Positions 1 to 7,980 of a DNA stretch of 64,000 nucleotides are shown here, piece by piece. Position 1 is the first letter of the stretch; each line of letters starts with the position of its first letter. The stretch is taken from positions 3,038,001 through 3,102,000 of the forward strand of contig NZ_CP166730.1 in NCBI RefSeq assembly GCF_041320665.1, read 5' to 3'. The position numbers and the translations under genes were made by a program. This stretch comes from Comamonas sp. GB3 AK4-5 (lineage in GTDB: Bacteria; Pseudomonadota; Gammaproteobacteria; Burkholderiales; Burkholderiaceae_C). A model generated the notes under the pieces. It saw only the letters and a program-made list of their open reading frames with translations. It did no database searches and was not told the origin of the DNA.

Positions 1-253
1 TAGAGTCCTTGGGGTGGGTTTTGAGCATGTCCCTGGGACGCTCGATCACATGCTGGTTGCCATGAATCTCGGTCAGTTGCACCGGCCCCAGGTCGTAGTG
101 CCGCTTGCGCACCAAAAGCCCCTCCTCGGCATGGGTCGTGCACCTGAGGCCTACGAGACCAGATGCGTTTTGCGCCTCCCAATAGGCAATGCGGTCTTGC
201 ACTGCAAGTGCATGCGTGCATGCCTGACCATGGGGAAAAAGCAGTTGCACCAT
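1..253 (-). CDS. partial hypothetical protein, runs off the left edge
   Basis: A minus-strand reading frame is open from an ATG at 251-253 to the window edge, about 84 codons without a stop. It begins MVQLLFPHGQACTHALAV and continues through a charged stretch (EEGLLVRKRHYDLGPV). Composition resembles real coding sequence, and the plus-strand frame opposite it is less convincing. I do not recognise the family. The frame stays open a little upstream of the ATG, so the start could be further up. The C-terminus is outside the window. Confidence 0.4.
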   Translation of the reverse strand, partial: MVQLLFPHGQACTHALAVQDRIAYWEAQNASGLVGLRCTTHAEEGLLVRKRHYDLGPVQLTEIHGNQHVIERPRDMLKTHPKDS

Positions 254-418
254 ATCAAGCCACACCTTTGACGAAGTCAAATAAGGGGAAGGCAATGGGA
301 GAGGCAGGAGCCGCAAGCATCTTAGAAAATGCGCAATCCCCCAGGCTGGAAGTGGCTAAGCCCTGCACGCAGGCAAAGCAGGCAGCGCCCCCAGCCGCAG
401 AACCAAGGAGTCAGAGCC

Positions 419-808
419 ATGGATACATGGATGCACGAGCACATCGAACAGCTTACGGCCACCCATGGCAGCGTCCCGCCGCCCTGGGCGGTCTTCAATG
501 TCCACCCCTACAGCATTGGCTGGCGCATGGGCGCAGGCGAATCGCACCTCATGCTGTGGTCCGCGTGGTGGCCGCAGCAGGCACTGACGTAAGACCAGAA
601 GATCGCCTACTTTCGCCAATGGCCGCCACCACCTTGCTGGCTGCCATTTCTGCTTGAAGCCATCTGGGGTGTGAACAGCCTGGACGAAGAGGACGCTACC
701 CTGGACCGCTACTTTGAGCGCAGCAGCGCCCTGGGCTTTGGCGGCCGTAAGGAGTACGAGGCCGACCTCGACGACCCCAAGTGGCTGGAAGATGAGGAAG
801 AAATTTGA
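419..808 (+). pseudogene. hypothetical gene interrupted by an in-frame TAA
   Basis: One reading frame runs from ATG 419 to TGA 806-808 (about 129 residues) but is cut by a TAA at 590-592. Before the stop lies MDTWMHEHIEQLTATHGSVP and a Trp-rich stretch. After it, the same frame continues with plausible acidic coding sequence ending in DDPKWLEDEEEI. Both halves read as one protein and no frameshift is needed to join them. The gene is therefore broken by a nonsense mutation, read through, or affected by a sequencing error. Family not recognised. The MITE at 832 begins 24 bp after its end. Confidence 0.5.
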
Positions 809-831
809 GCCACCAAGCGCAGAGCCCATTA

Positions 832-1096
832 GAGTGTGTTCACGATCTCTACGCAGACGCGTTGGAGCGCAATCGGGATGAGTTCGAGTCGATGGAGCGC
901 GGCTTGCACCGGGGTGCAAGCAAGCCACAGCGCGAAGAAATCGCCCGATTTCGCTCCAACCCTCGGGCCAGTGCCTTTGCGGGCGGTCTACTGTGTTGCG
1001 AATCCTCGCAATAGCGTGGCTATTGCTGCGGTATCGCGCCTTGTATCCCATCCCGCAAAGACACTGGCGCGCCGCGAGGAGATCGTGAACACGCTC
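832..1096. mobile_element. 265-bp MITE with IS5-like ends and TTA target duplication
   Basis: The terminal inverted repeats GAGTGTGTTCACGATCTC (832-849) and GAGATCGTGAACACGCTC (1079-1096) match at 17 of 18 positions. They are flanked by TTA at 829-831 and 1097-1099. No transposase is encoded. The tips share the core GTGTTCA and the TTA target site with IS-B in this window (GAGCGTGTTCAAAGTCTC), so an IS5-family transposase of that kind probably mobilises it. This is seen directly except for the mobilisation inference. Confidence 0.75.
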
Positions 1097-1153
1097 TTAG
1101 GATTTGCGAACTTGGACGCGGTTCAAAAACACCCTATACAAAAGGAGATGGGC

Positions 1154-1552
1154 ATGAAGGGAAGCTGTCTGTGCGGAGCGATTGAAGTCACCACCCCGGA
1201 TCAAAAAGAGGTCGGACTGTGCCACTGCAGCATGTGTCGGCGCTGGACCGGGGGACCCATGCACGCGGTGCACTGCGGCAGCGATGTGCAATTCAAGGGA
1301 GAGGCGCCCACGGCCTATCGCTCCTCGGATTGGGCCGAGCGCGGGTTTTGCGCCCGCTGCGGCACCCATTTGTTCTACCGACTGCTGCCAGCCAATGACT
1401 ATGTGCTGCCGGCCGGGCTGTTTCAGGAGCAGGCGTTTTCGCTGGCCACCGAAATCTTTGTCGATGAAAAGCCAGCCTACTACGCACTGAGCGACAGCAC
1501 CCACAAGATGACGGGGCAGCAGGTGTTTGAGCAGTACGCACCAGGCACATAA
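1154..1552 (+). CDS. GFA-family (glutathione-dependent formaldehyde-activating-like) zinc protein
   Basis: 132 residues. The family is small zinc proteins related to Gfa and CENP-V; most members have no proven substrate. The zinc-binding cysteines are visible: MKGSCLCGAIEV at the N-terminus, then LCHCSMCRRWTGG with three Cys, and FCARCGTHLFY in the second half. Length is normal for the family. The ATG at 1154 is chosen because AAGGAG (1142-1147) sits 6 nt upstream. The in-frame ATG at 1148 is too close, and the upstream part of the open frame is MITE sequence. It has no obvious operon partner. Confidence 0.85.
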   Translation: MKGSCLCGAIEVTTPDQKEVGLCHCSMCRRWTGGPMHAVHCGSDVQFKGEAPTAYRSSDWAERGFCARCGTHLFYRLLPANDYVLPAGLFQEQAFSLATEIFVDEKPAYYALSDSTHKMTGQQVFEQYAPGT

Positions 1553-1630
1553 GGCTGGCGCCAGAGCATGCAAGCCCAATCGCCTGATTAGATACTTGTC
1601 TCAGGCACTGTTGTGAAGTGATGTTCCGAA

Positions 1631-2257
1631 GCCGGGAGTTCGCCCCGGCGGGCGAGCTCCTTTCTTGCTCGTGCAAGAAAGGAGCCAAAGAACACGCCCC
1701 TGCTATCCCCGTCCCCAGCGCTGTCGCGCCGGGGCAACCTGCGTCACCCATCACACAGGGCCTGCCGCAGAACTCTCTGCGCGCTTACAGCGCTCCGCTC
1801 GAACAGCCGCGGCAAGTCAGTTGACGAAGCATGGCTGTCCTACGGCAGCCATGCGGCCCTGTGTGCTGTGCGCCGCAGGCGTGTATAGAAGGGGAACAAC
1901 CGCAGTGCCAGCAGTGTGACGAAGCACCGGGCATTGAGGGTTTAGAGATAGGGTTCGCCAGCAGCGCCGTCCACGCAGGGCCGGTATTCGGTTCCCGCCT
2001 TCCCCCTTTTGCCTATGGCTCGGCGCGCAGAGCCCGGGGCAGGCAGCTGTGCCGCAGGACACAGCTGCTTCGTGGTCAAGCTTGCCGCAGCATGTTTGAG
2101 CGGCGCGGCTCTGCCGCAAAGCGAGTTCTGCGCCGCCGCCCTGGGATCGAGCACCGAGCTTGCCCGCAGCGAAGCGCAGGGACATGGGCGGTAGGGGCGG
2201 TTTCTTTTGCTTCCGTTTTAACAAAATGAAGTCGCCTGCCGGGGCGAGTCCCGGCCT
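1631..2257. repeat. about 0.63-kb non-coding element bounded by imperfect inverted repeats
   Basis: The gap 1553-2482 holds no convincing gene. Its ends are an imperfect inverted repeat: GCCGGGAGTTCGCCCCGGCG at 1631-1650, matched in inverse by the GC-rich segment at 2232-2257. Just inside the left end is a perfect 13-bp hairpin (1656-1668 with 1673-1685, loop TCGT). Open frames inside it on both strands show no domain or ribosome site. I take it as a dispersed intergenic repeat of the kind seen in Comamonadaceae genomes. The family identity is from memory. Confidence 0.5.
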
Positions 2258-2482
2258 CAGAATGTCACGTACGAACAGCAGCACAATTCGTCGTGAAGCT
2301 TCATCTGAGGTATGTGGCTAATTAGGCCCAATCACGCCAAAATGCCCACACACAGAGCGTGATTAGCTCCTTTTTTAGTAGCACCCACAGAGCAGCGAAG
2401 CGTGCATAGCCGCAACCCCCAACACAGCCCTTGGACAGGCTGTGGCACTATCAGCCTGTCCACCACGACCTGAGCAATTGCC

Positions 2483-2908
2483 ATGCATTCTTCCAACGCT
2501 ATTCTCTGGCCTGTTTTTGCGCTGGCTTTCTGGACCCTGTGCATGCTGCTGCTTGTGGCCCTGCGCCGCGCGCGCTCCGGCATCCACCCTCGTGAATACG
2601 CGCTGGGCGATTCGCCCAAGGCCGAGCAGGCCGTGACGCTGGCCAACCGCAACTACATGAATTTGCTGGAGTTGCCGGTGCTGTTCTACGTGGCCTGTCT
2701 GATGGCCTATGTCTCAGGCACTGCCAGCGGCGTGCTGCTGGCGCTGGCCTGGGCCTATGTGCTGCTGCGTGTGCTGCACAGCCTGGTACATGTCAGCTAC
2801 AACAAGGTGGTGCACCGGTTTGTGGTGTTTGTTGCCAGCAATCTGGTGCTGACGCTGCTGTGGATCTGGCTGGGACTGCATGTGTTGGCCAGCCGCAGCG
2901 CTGGCTGA
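2483..2908 (+). CDS. MAPEG-family membrane protein
   Basis: 141 residues with four hydrophobic segments: about 5-25 (ILWPVFALAFWTLCMLLLVA), 55-75, 78-98 and 115-137. The loop ALGDSPKAEQAVTLANRNYMN and the following LLELPVLFYVACL are typical of the MAPEG family, which includes membrane-associated eicosanoid and glutathione metabolism enzymes. Bacterial members are mostly uncharacterised. The protein should be in the inner membrane. It starts at the ATG after a 200-bp non-coding stretch containing a short inverted repeat around 2333-2373. No operon partner is evident. Confidence 0.8.
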   Translation: MHSSNAILWPVFALAFWTLCMLLLVALRRARSGIHPREYALGDSPKAEQAVTLANRNYMNLLELPVLFYVACLMAYVSGTASGVLLALAWAYVLLRVLHSLVHVSYNKVVHRFVVFVASNLVLTLLWIWLGLHVLASRSAG

Positions 2909-3007
2909 CAGCCTGCCCGCGCGCCAGGCAAGCCTGGCCAGTTTCTGCCGATGGATGTCTGCCTCGGCGCCCTCGCCCTGCCCACTTCCACGTCCATTTT
3001 TCAAACC

Positions 3008-3565
3008 ATGGCTGCCATCTTTGCATTCACCTGCTCCTGCTGTGAGCAGGTACACGAGGGCTCGCCCAGCTTCGGCTTTGCTGCGCCCACGCCCTATACC
3101 CGGCTGACGGAGGACGAGCAATCCCGGATCGCGGAGCTGAGCGAGGACCTGTGCGTGATCCGCCACCCCGAAGGCACGCAGTACTTTGTGCGCGCCATTC
3201 TGGAAGTGCCGATTCACGGCGTGGAGGAGCCTTTTCTGTGGGGCGTGTGGGTGTCGGCCAGCGCCAGCAGCTTCCAGCGCTATGTGGACAGCTATGAGCA
3301 CCCGCCAGAGGACAAAGGATTCTTTGGCTGGCTCAGCAACCACATCGGTCTCTACCCCACGGACCAATCCCGCCCGGCCGATGTGTGGATACAAACCGAT
3401 GGCACCCGCCCGCAGGTGGTGTTGCACCGCAGCCGGGATGGCACAGACAGCGATGCCCTGGTGATCGACCAACACCAAGGTATCAGCATCGCCCGCGCGC
3501 AGGAGCTGGCAGAGCAGGCCATGCACGGTCAGCCATCGCAACGCAAGACAGCTGACGGCAGCTGA
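3008..3565 (+). CDS. DUF2199-family protein
   Basis: 185 residues. The N-terminus FAFTCSCCEQVHEGSPSFGF holds a CxCC motif, followed by DLCVIRHPEGTQYFVRAILE and the GFFGWLSNHIGLYP segment, all typical of DUF2199. This is a soluble family of unknown function, perhaps zinc-binding through the N-terminal cysteines. ATG 3008 is preferred over an upstream in-frame ATG at 2951, because translation from there adds a tail with no family resemblance. It lies 99 bp downstream of the MAPEG gene on the same strand. Confidence 0.8.
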   Translation: MAAIFAFTCSCCEQVHEGSPSFGFAAPTPYTRLTEDEQSRIAELSEDLCVIRHPEGTQYFVRAILEVPIHGVEEPFLWGVWVSASASSFQRYVDSYEHPPEDKGFFGWLSNHIGLYPTDQSRPADVWIQTDGTRPQVVLHRSRDGTDSDALVIDQHQGISIARAQELAEQAMHGQPSQRKTADGS

Positions 3566-3667
3566 CAAACCGGAAAAGCGAAAACAGGCAAGAACCGGCG
3601 CACACCATGCTTTCGCGACAAGGGTGCCACGCCTAGTGAATGCACGCAGCCCAACCCGCCTGCACTG

Positions 3668-4723
3668 CTACTTGGCCAGCGAACGCACAATGCCCTTTGT
3701 GGCCATCAGCGTCAGGTCGCCGCCCAGCGTGGGATCATGAAAAGGGGCATAGGCATGCATGCCCTCAAATATTGCGGGCTCTGGCGTGCGCAGGCGGTAA
3801 AACTCCACCCAGCCACTGGAGCGGCCTGGCTTACCCACCTCCTGCGGCACACCGGCCTGCTCGGCAAACCAGGAAGCATCGCTCCAGCCTTCGGCCACAC
3901 GACGCGCCAATCGGTCGATGGCATGATGGTTGTCGCCATACCAGTCTTCACCTCGCAGCCGCGCCAGCTCCGCCATCAACACCAGCGGCGCCAACGCATA
4001 ATCGTGGTAGTGCAGCGCACGCCGGCCACGCGTCATCTCAAAGGGCAAGCGCCCATCGGGCTGTATGGCCTGCACGCCGCTGCGAAATGCCTCATGCCCT
4101 GCACGCCACAGTGCGTCGTTGCCGGTGACCAGACCCGTGGCCAGCACGCCCAGACCACCCCAGTAATAGTGGTTGTTGCGGCGATGTTTGGCATCATCCC
4201 AGTACGCCAGATTGGCCACCGCCAGCTGCTGCAGCCAGGGCTCAATCACCGCCCGCTGCGCCGCATCGGCCTGGTCATGCACCTTCAAGTAAGCCAGGGC
4301 CACGGCATCCAGCATCCACTGGCGCATGTAGTAGGGCTGATCGTTGTTCACCCGGATCATGCGGCCTTGCATGGCCCCGTCGCGGGCCCAGGCTGCCAGC
4401 CATTGCAGCGTGCATGCGGCTGGCAGGCGTTCACCGCTGCGCAGATAGTCATCGCTCCAGCGTGCCACCTTGGCCGCAAAGCCATTCAGTCCTGCGACAG
4501 CCTGCTGACTCTCCCGTTTGAGCTCCGGGTCAATGACGGAGTAAGCCTTGTCGATGTAGTAGCCGATAGCGCGGATATCAGGCTGGCCCGGCGGCGCTGC
4601 CTCACAGGATTGCGCATGGACCGACACGGCCCCCACGCCACCCAGCAAGCCCGTAGCCAGCGCCAACAGCAGCCGACGAGAAAGGACTGAGCCACTCCGA
4701 CACCGATCAAACAGCCATTGCAT
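3668..4723 (-). CDS. alginate lyase family protein (PL5-like), secreted
   Basis: 351 residues. The N-terminus has a basic region and a hydrophobic stretch ending VSVHAQ, a signal peptide for periplasmic export. The mature part shows NNHYYWGG (about residues 180-187), matching the Asn-His active-site motif of PL5 alginate lyases (AlgL). It is followed by ALHYHDYALAPL, where the catalytic Tyr of the family lies. These enzymes cleave polymannuronate by beta-elimination. No alginate biosynthesis genes are nearby, so this is a stand-alone enzyme and the true polysaccharide is uncertain. Confidence 0.75.
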   Translation of the reverse strand: MQWLFDRCRSGSVLSRRLLLALATGLLGGVGAVSVHAQSCEAAPPGQPDIRAIGYYIDKAYSVIDPELKRESQQAVAGLNGFAAKVARWSDDYLRSGERLPAACTLQWLAAWARDGAMQGRMIRVNNDQPYYMRQWMLDAVALAYLKVHDQADAAQRAVIEPWLQQLAVANLAYWDDAKHRRNNHYYWGGLGVLATGLVTGNDALWRAGHEAFRSGVQAIQPDGRLPFEMTRGRRALHYHDYALAPLVLMAELARLRGEDWYGDNHHAIDRLARRVAEGWSDASWFAEQAGVPQEVGKPGRSSGWVEFYRLRTPEPAIFEGMHAYAPFHDPTLGGDLTLMATKGIVRSLAK

Positions 4724-4841
4724 TCAAGGCTCCACGCAGCACACATCGCCACGACCAAGGCATACGATAGCCATCTCTTTCAGTGTTTTTCCGTAAGAGA
4801 TGCAGCTTCTTGCAGCCTCATTTGCATAGAGGCCTGAGCAG

Positions 4842-6233
4842 CTAAACCACAGCAGCGCTGAACGGCTCGGGCCGGCGTGCAAGCAGATGAGACAGCCTTT
4901 GAAGACCTGCCTGCAAGCGTCCACGGTCCTTGATGCTGCCCAAAGAGATCCGAATGGCATTCACGGATCCGCTGCCCGTGGCGAATGCCTCCGCCGGTGT
5001 GACTGCAATGCCCTCGCTGTCGGCTGCACGCGCAAGCTGTGAGGAGCTCCAATAGCCCGGCAGCTCCAGCCATACATGCAGGCCGTCTCCAGCGCCGCTG
5101 TAGCGCCCCGCCAGAACATCCCTGGCCATCCGGTGGCGCAGGCGCGCCTCCTTGCGTACGCCTTCCATCAATCCGTCAGCCGAACCGTCAAGAATCCACT
5201 GCGTAGCCAATGCAGCCGTCAGAGGAGCGACCATCAACGCAAATGATCTGAGCGCGACCAGAAAGCGTTCGCGCTCGTGCGGGTCACGCAGGAGCACGAA
5301 GGCGACACGCAAGCCGGGCGTCAGGCATTTCGACAGGGTGGAGATGTAGTACACATGTTCCGGGGCAAACGCGGCAATAGGTGGCGGTGGGGCATCGGCA
5401 AGAAGCCAGTAGGGATCGTCCTCGACGATGCGTATATTGCAGCGCTTCGCGATGGTGGCGAGCTCCTTGCGCCGGTGTTCCGGCATGGTGATGGCAGTCG
5501 GGTTCTGTAATGTCGGATTGAGGTAGACCAGCCCAGGCTTGTGCTGGCGGCAGGCTTGCTCCAGCATCTCAGGCAGCATCCCGTGCTGGTCCGCTTCCAC
5601 CGCAAGGATGCGCCGACCGAATTGGGTCGCTGCGGTACGCAGGCCGGGATAAGTTGTTGGCTCGGTCAGGATCACATCGCCAGGCTCCGTCAGCGCAAGA
5701 ATCAATGCGGCAATCGCCGCCTGCGCCCCCGGACAGACAAGCAGTTGCACTGAATCCAGATATCCAAACATCGGCGCAAGCCATTGGGCCCCAGCCTTGC
5801 GGTCAGAGTCGCTTCCCCCGCCCAAGTGGTAGGTCATCAGCAACTCGGTATCTGCCCTCATCAATACTTGAGACAAGCCTTGTTTCAGCATGTCGTCGAA
5901 GTCCACGCCATCCGGTGGAGGGGGTCTATTCATGCTCAAATCGAGAACTGAGGTCAGTTCGACTTTCGGTGCCGCGACATAAGTGCCTCGAGCGCCACGC
6001 CCCTCCAACAAGTGGCGGCGTCTGGCTTCGTCGTATGCGCGCGTGATCGTCGTCAGGTCGACGTCCAGCCGTGCTGCCAAACGGCGCTGCGGAGGTAGGC
6101 GGTCACCCGCTTTCAACGATCCGTCTGCCACCGCTGCCTGCAAGGCATCCGCAATCTGCAAAAAACGTGGTCCACCCTGCACGGCCAATCGCGGCAACCA
6201 GATTGGCGAATTTTCATCTTGCATGGTTTTCAA
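4842..6233 (-). CDS. MocR/PdxR-type regulator (GntR HTH fused to aminotransferase-like domain)
   Basis: 463 residues. The N-terminal winged helix (about 20-85) has the GntR pattern GDRLPPQRRLAARLDVDLTT. The C-terminal fold-type I aminotransferase domain carries the PLP lysine in STLSKCLTPGLRVAF and the substrate-side motifs YLNPTLQNPT and EDDPYW. MocR proteins sense PLP or amino-group compounds and usually control a divergent gene. The divergent gene here encodes the small membrane protein at 6399, separated by 165 bp, so that is the natural candidate target. Confidence 0.9.
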   Translation of the reverse strand: MKTMQDENSPIWLPRLAVQGGPRFLQIADALQAAVADGSLKAGDRLPPQRRLAARLDVDLTTITRAYDEARRRHLLEGRGARGTYVAAPKVELTSVLDLSMNRPPPPDGVDFDDMLKQGLSQVLMRADTELLMTYHLGGGSDSDRKAGAQWLAPMFGYLDSVQLLVCPGAQAAIAALILALTEPGDVILTEPTTYPGLRTAATQFGRRILAVEADQHGMLPEMLEQACRQHKPGLVYLNPTLQNPTAITMPEHRRKELATIAKRCNIRIVEDDPYWLLADAPPPPIAAFAPEHVYYISTLSKCLTPGLRVAFVLLRDPHERERFLVALRSFALMVAPLTAALATQWILDGSADGLMEGVRKEARLRHRMARDVLAGRYSGAGDGLHVWLELPGYWSSSQLARAADSEGIAVTPAEAFATGSGSVNAIRISLGSIKDRGRLQAGLQRLSHLLARRPEPFSAAVV

Positions 6234-6398
6234 GGGCGATTTTTTACCTCAATGTATGGAAATTGCTTTTAAGTAGTATGTCCCAGAACGTGCAGCAACA
6301 TCGCCCTTGTATGGCTGTCGCTGACGTTTTCGCATCCCTCATCTGGGAGGTGGTGCGCACAATAGACAGTGTCAAGTCATAGGCTGGAAATTCTCAAA

Positions 6399-6632
6399 AT
6401 GATCGATTGGGTCCCTGTAGTCTTCGTTACGTTCAAAGTTCTCATGTTCGTCACGTGCATGTTCTTCGCCATCAAGTGGCATTACGACCAGGGGAAGAAG
6501 GGTGCGGACAGACGCGCACTGCTACGCACGGGCGGCAAGGTGGCGGCCATCTTCATGCTCGCCCTCCTGGCCGTGGTGCTCTTCACCTTCGGCCTTGCCA
6601 AGACGCTCGGCATGGACTTGAACCTCCCATAA
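6399..6632 (+). CDS. small two-segment membrane protein
   Basis: 77 residues with two hydrophobic segments: about 5-23 (VPVVFVTFKVLMFVTCMFFA) and 48-68 (AAIFMLALLAVVLFTFGLA). They are joined by a basic loop (KKGADRRALLRTGGK). I do not recognise a family. ATG 6399 is used; an in-frame GTG at 6369 would add ten residues without a better ribosome site. It is divergent from the MocR regulator and may be its target. Confidence 0.6.
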   Translation: MIDWVPVVFVTFKVLMFVTCMFFAIKWHYDQGKKGADRRALLRTGGKVAAIFMLALLAVVLFTFGLAKTLGMDLNLP

Positions 6633-6713
6633 GGGCAAGACTGGTAGCGCTGGCAAAATTTTGTGTCCGCAGACAATCCATCGCGGGCGAGAGCCTGCTT
6701 GTCCGCACACAGG

Positions 6714-7034
6714 ATGACAAGCACGAAGTCCCGCAAGAACTGCTGGCCCAGCCTGTTGGCCGACGACAAGAAATCTGAAGACTTTGTTGGCGAGAGCGGC
6801 CTACTCAAGCCACTGACCAGGCTGCTGGTGGGGAAGCCCTGAACGCAGAACTGACCGAGCACCCGGGTCACGAGCGCCATGAGGCCATGGCCAGCACCAG
6901 CGGCCGCCACGGCAGCTTCGGGCCCCATCCATTCCCAAGCACCGGCCCCCAGGAACAGCTTCAACGACAAAACCATCTCGCTGCAGGCTCCCCTAGGAAG
7001 GACGGGGCGCGAGATTCTGAGCCACCTCCCCCTT
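6714..7034 (+). pseudogene. IS256-family transposase N-terminal remnant
   Basis: From ATG 6714 the frame gives DDKKSEDFVGESGLLKPLTR and reaches a stop near 6840. A one-base frame change continues with ALNAELTEHPGHERHEA. Together they match the conserved N-terminal part of IS256-type transposases (GLLK-LTK-LIERALEAELTEHLGYEKHE). The downstream sequence degenerates, and a third frame around 6950-7010 still looks transposase-like. The DDE domain is absent. This is a dead fragment. Confidence 0.6.
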
Positions 7035-7181
7035 AGAGATGTACGGCGCCGAGGCCTCACCCAGCCTCATCTCATTGGTGACGGACGCCGTCAGCAACGA
7101 CGTCAAGGCTTGGCTGCCACCCTCGCCCGCCATGAAGCGCTGGAAGACCTCAAGCTTGAACTCCGTTGTGCACGTCTTCAT
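6993..7181 (-). pseudogene. IS3-type OrfA remnant
   Basis: The minus-strand reading begins MKTCTTEFKLEVFQRFMAGE, close to IS3-group OrfA helix-turn-helix proteins (MKxYSxEFKLEVVQRFLAGEGG). It then diverges and stops after 62 residues. No OrfB or DDE domain follows. It overlaps the tail of the IS256 remnant on the other strand. The stretch 6633-7250 is therefore an insertion-sequence graveyard with no intact gene. Confidence 0.55.
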
Positions 7182-7495
7182 GCGGCTCCTTGAAGTTTGT
7201 CCAGCTTCTGGGGCCGCTCATATGCAGGGAGATTCCGTTTTTTCCTGACACGCTCCCGAGACAAGTCCTACTTGCGCACTGTATTCACCTGAAACGAAAG
7301 TAAGGACGTGAAACCACCCTTGCCGATGCCGGTGCAGCCCGAACCAAAGCAGAGCATCTACACCATGGGTGCTGCGCTTTGATTTTCACCGGGCCTGGGG
7401 GGCTCCTCTTAAATCCTCTCTTCTCTTTCCCCAGGCTGCCGCAAGGCACCGGCTTTTTCTTCCTTGTGAGTCGCTTCGTGCGACCTTGCCCACCC

Positions 7496-7521
7496 AGCCC
7501 ACGCTCGGTGGGCTTTTCTTT
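7496..7521 (+). terminator. hairpin plus T-run directly before the H-NS-like gene
   Basis: AGCCCAC (7496-7502) pairs with GTGGGCT (7508-7514) across a 5-nt loop and is followed by TTTTCTTT. The ribosome site of the next gene begins at 7522. It is either the terminator of upstream transcription or an attenuator of the H-NS-like gene. The region 7250-7495 holds no recognisable gene. Confidence 0.55.
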
Positions 7522-7534
7522 GGGAGGAAAGACC

Positions 7535-7840
7535 ATGAGCAGACGTTTTCGCAGCAACTTTGGCCGCCTGTGCGACGCGGCTACCGAGCGCAAGCGCGCC
7601 GACGACACCGAAGGCAGCGACCTCGATGGATTACCGCCAGCAGCAAACGCTTTGAGCGCCTCTCCCAAACTGCTGGGCCTGCGCCCCGAGCTGGAAAAGA
7701 AGATTGAAGCCGCACGGGCCCAGGCCCTGGCCAAGTACCGCAACCCGAAAACCGGTGCCATATGGGCCGGGCGCGACAAGAAGCCCGTGTGGATTCGCAG
7801 CCCCAACCGCGCAGCATTTCTGATTGCCCAAGCCAAATAA
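7535..7840 (+). CDS. H-NS-like protein (C-terminal DNA-binding motif)
   Basis: 101 residues. The C-terminus KYRNPKTGAIWAGRDKKPVW matches the H-NS DNA-binding loop (KYRxPxTGxTWSGRGRxPxW), which inserts into the minor groove of AT-rich DNA. The N-terminus is basic and short, with no obvious long coiled-coil for oligomerisation, so this is a small H-NS-family member. GGGAGGAAAG (7522-7531) precedes ATG 7535. The next gene downstream is very AT-rich, the usual kind of target for H-NS silencing. Confidence 0.7.
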   Translation: MSRRFRSNFGRLCDAATERKRADDTEGSDLDGLPPAANALSASPKLLGLRPELEKKIEAARAQALAKYRNPKTGAIWAGRDKKPVWIRSPNRAAFLIAQAK

Positions 7841-7980
7841 CAGAGACATGAGTGCAGGCCCAGATCAGCCCTTATTTTCTCAAGGTGACCATCAATATGG
7901 ATACCCATCAGATAACCAAAACAAAATTTATAGGAAAAATCCTATTTATCATCTCTTAAATATAGCGATAATAAGAAACT

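Noticed and set aside
1817..2284. Minus-strand frame of 155 codons in the gap before the MAPEG gene
   Set aside because: It lies inside the inverted-repeat-bounded intergenic repeat and has no domain.
3737..4690. 317-codon plus-strand frame opposite the alginate lyase gene
   Set aside because: Antisense shadow. The minus-strand gene has a signal peptide and the NNHYYW motif.
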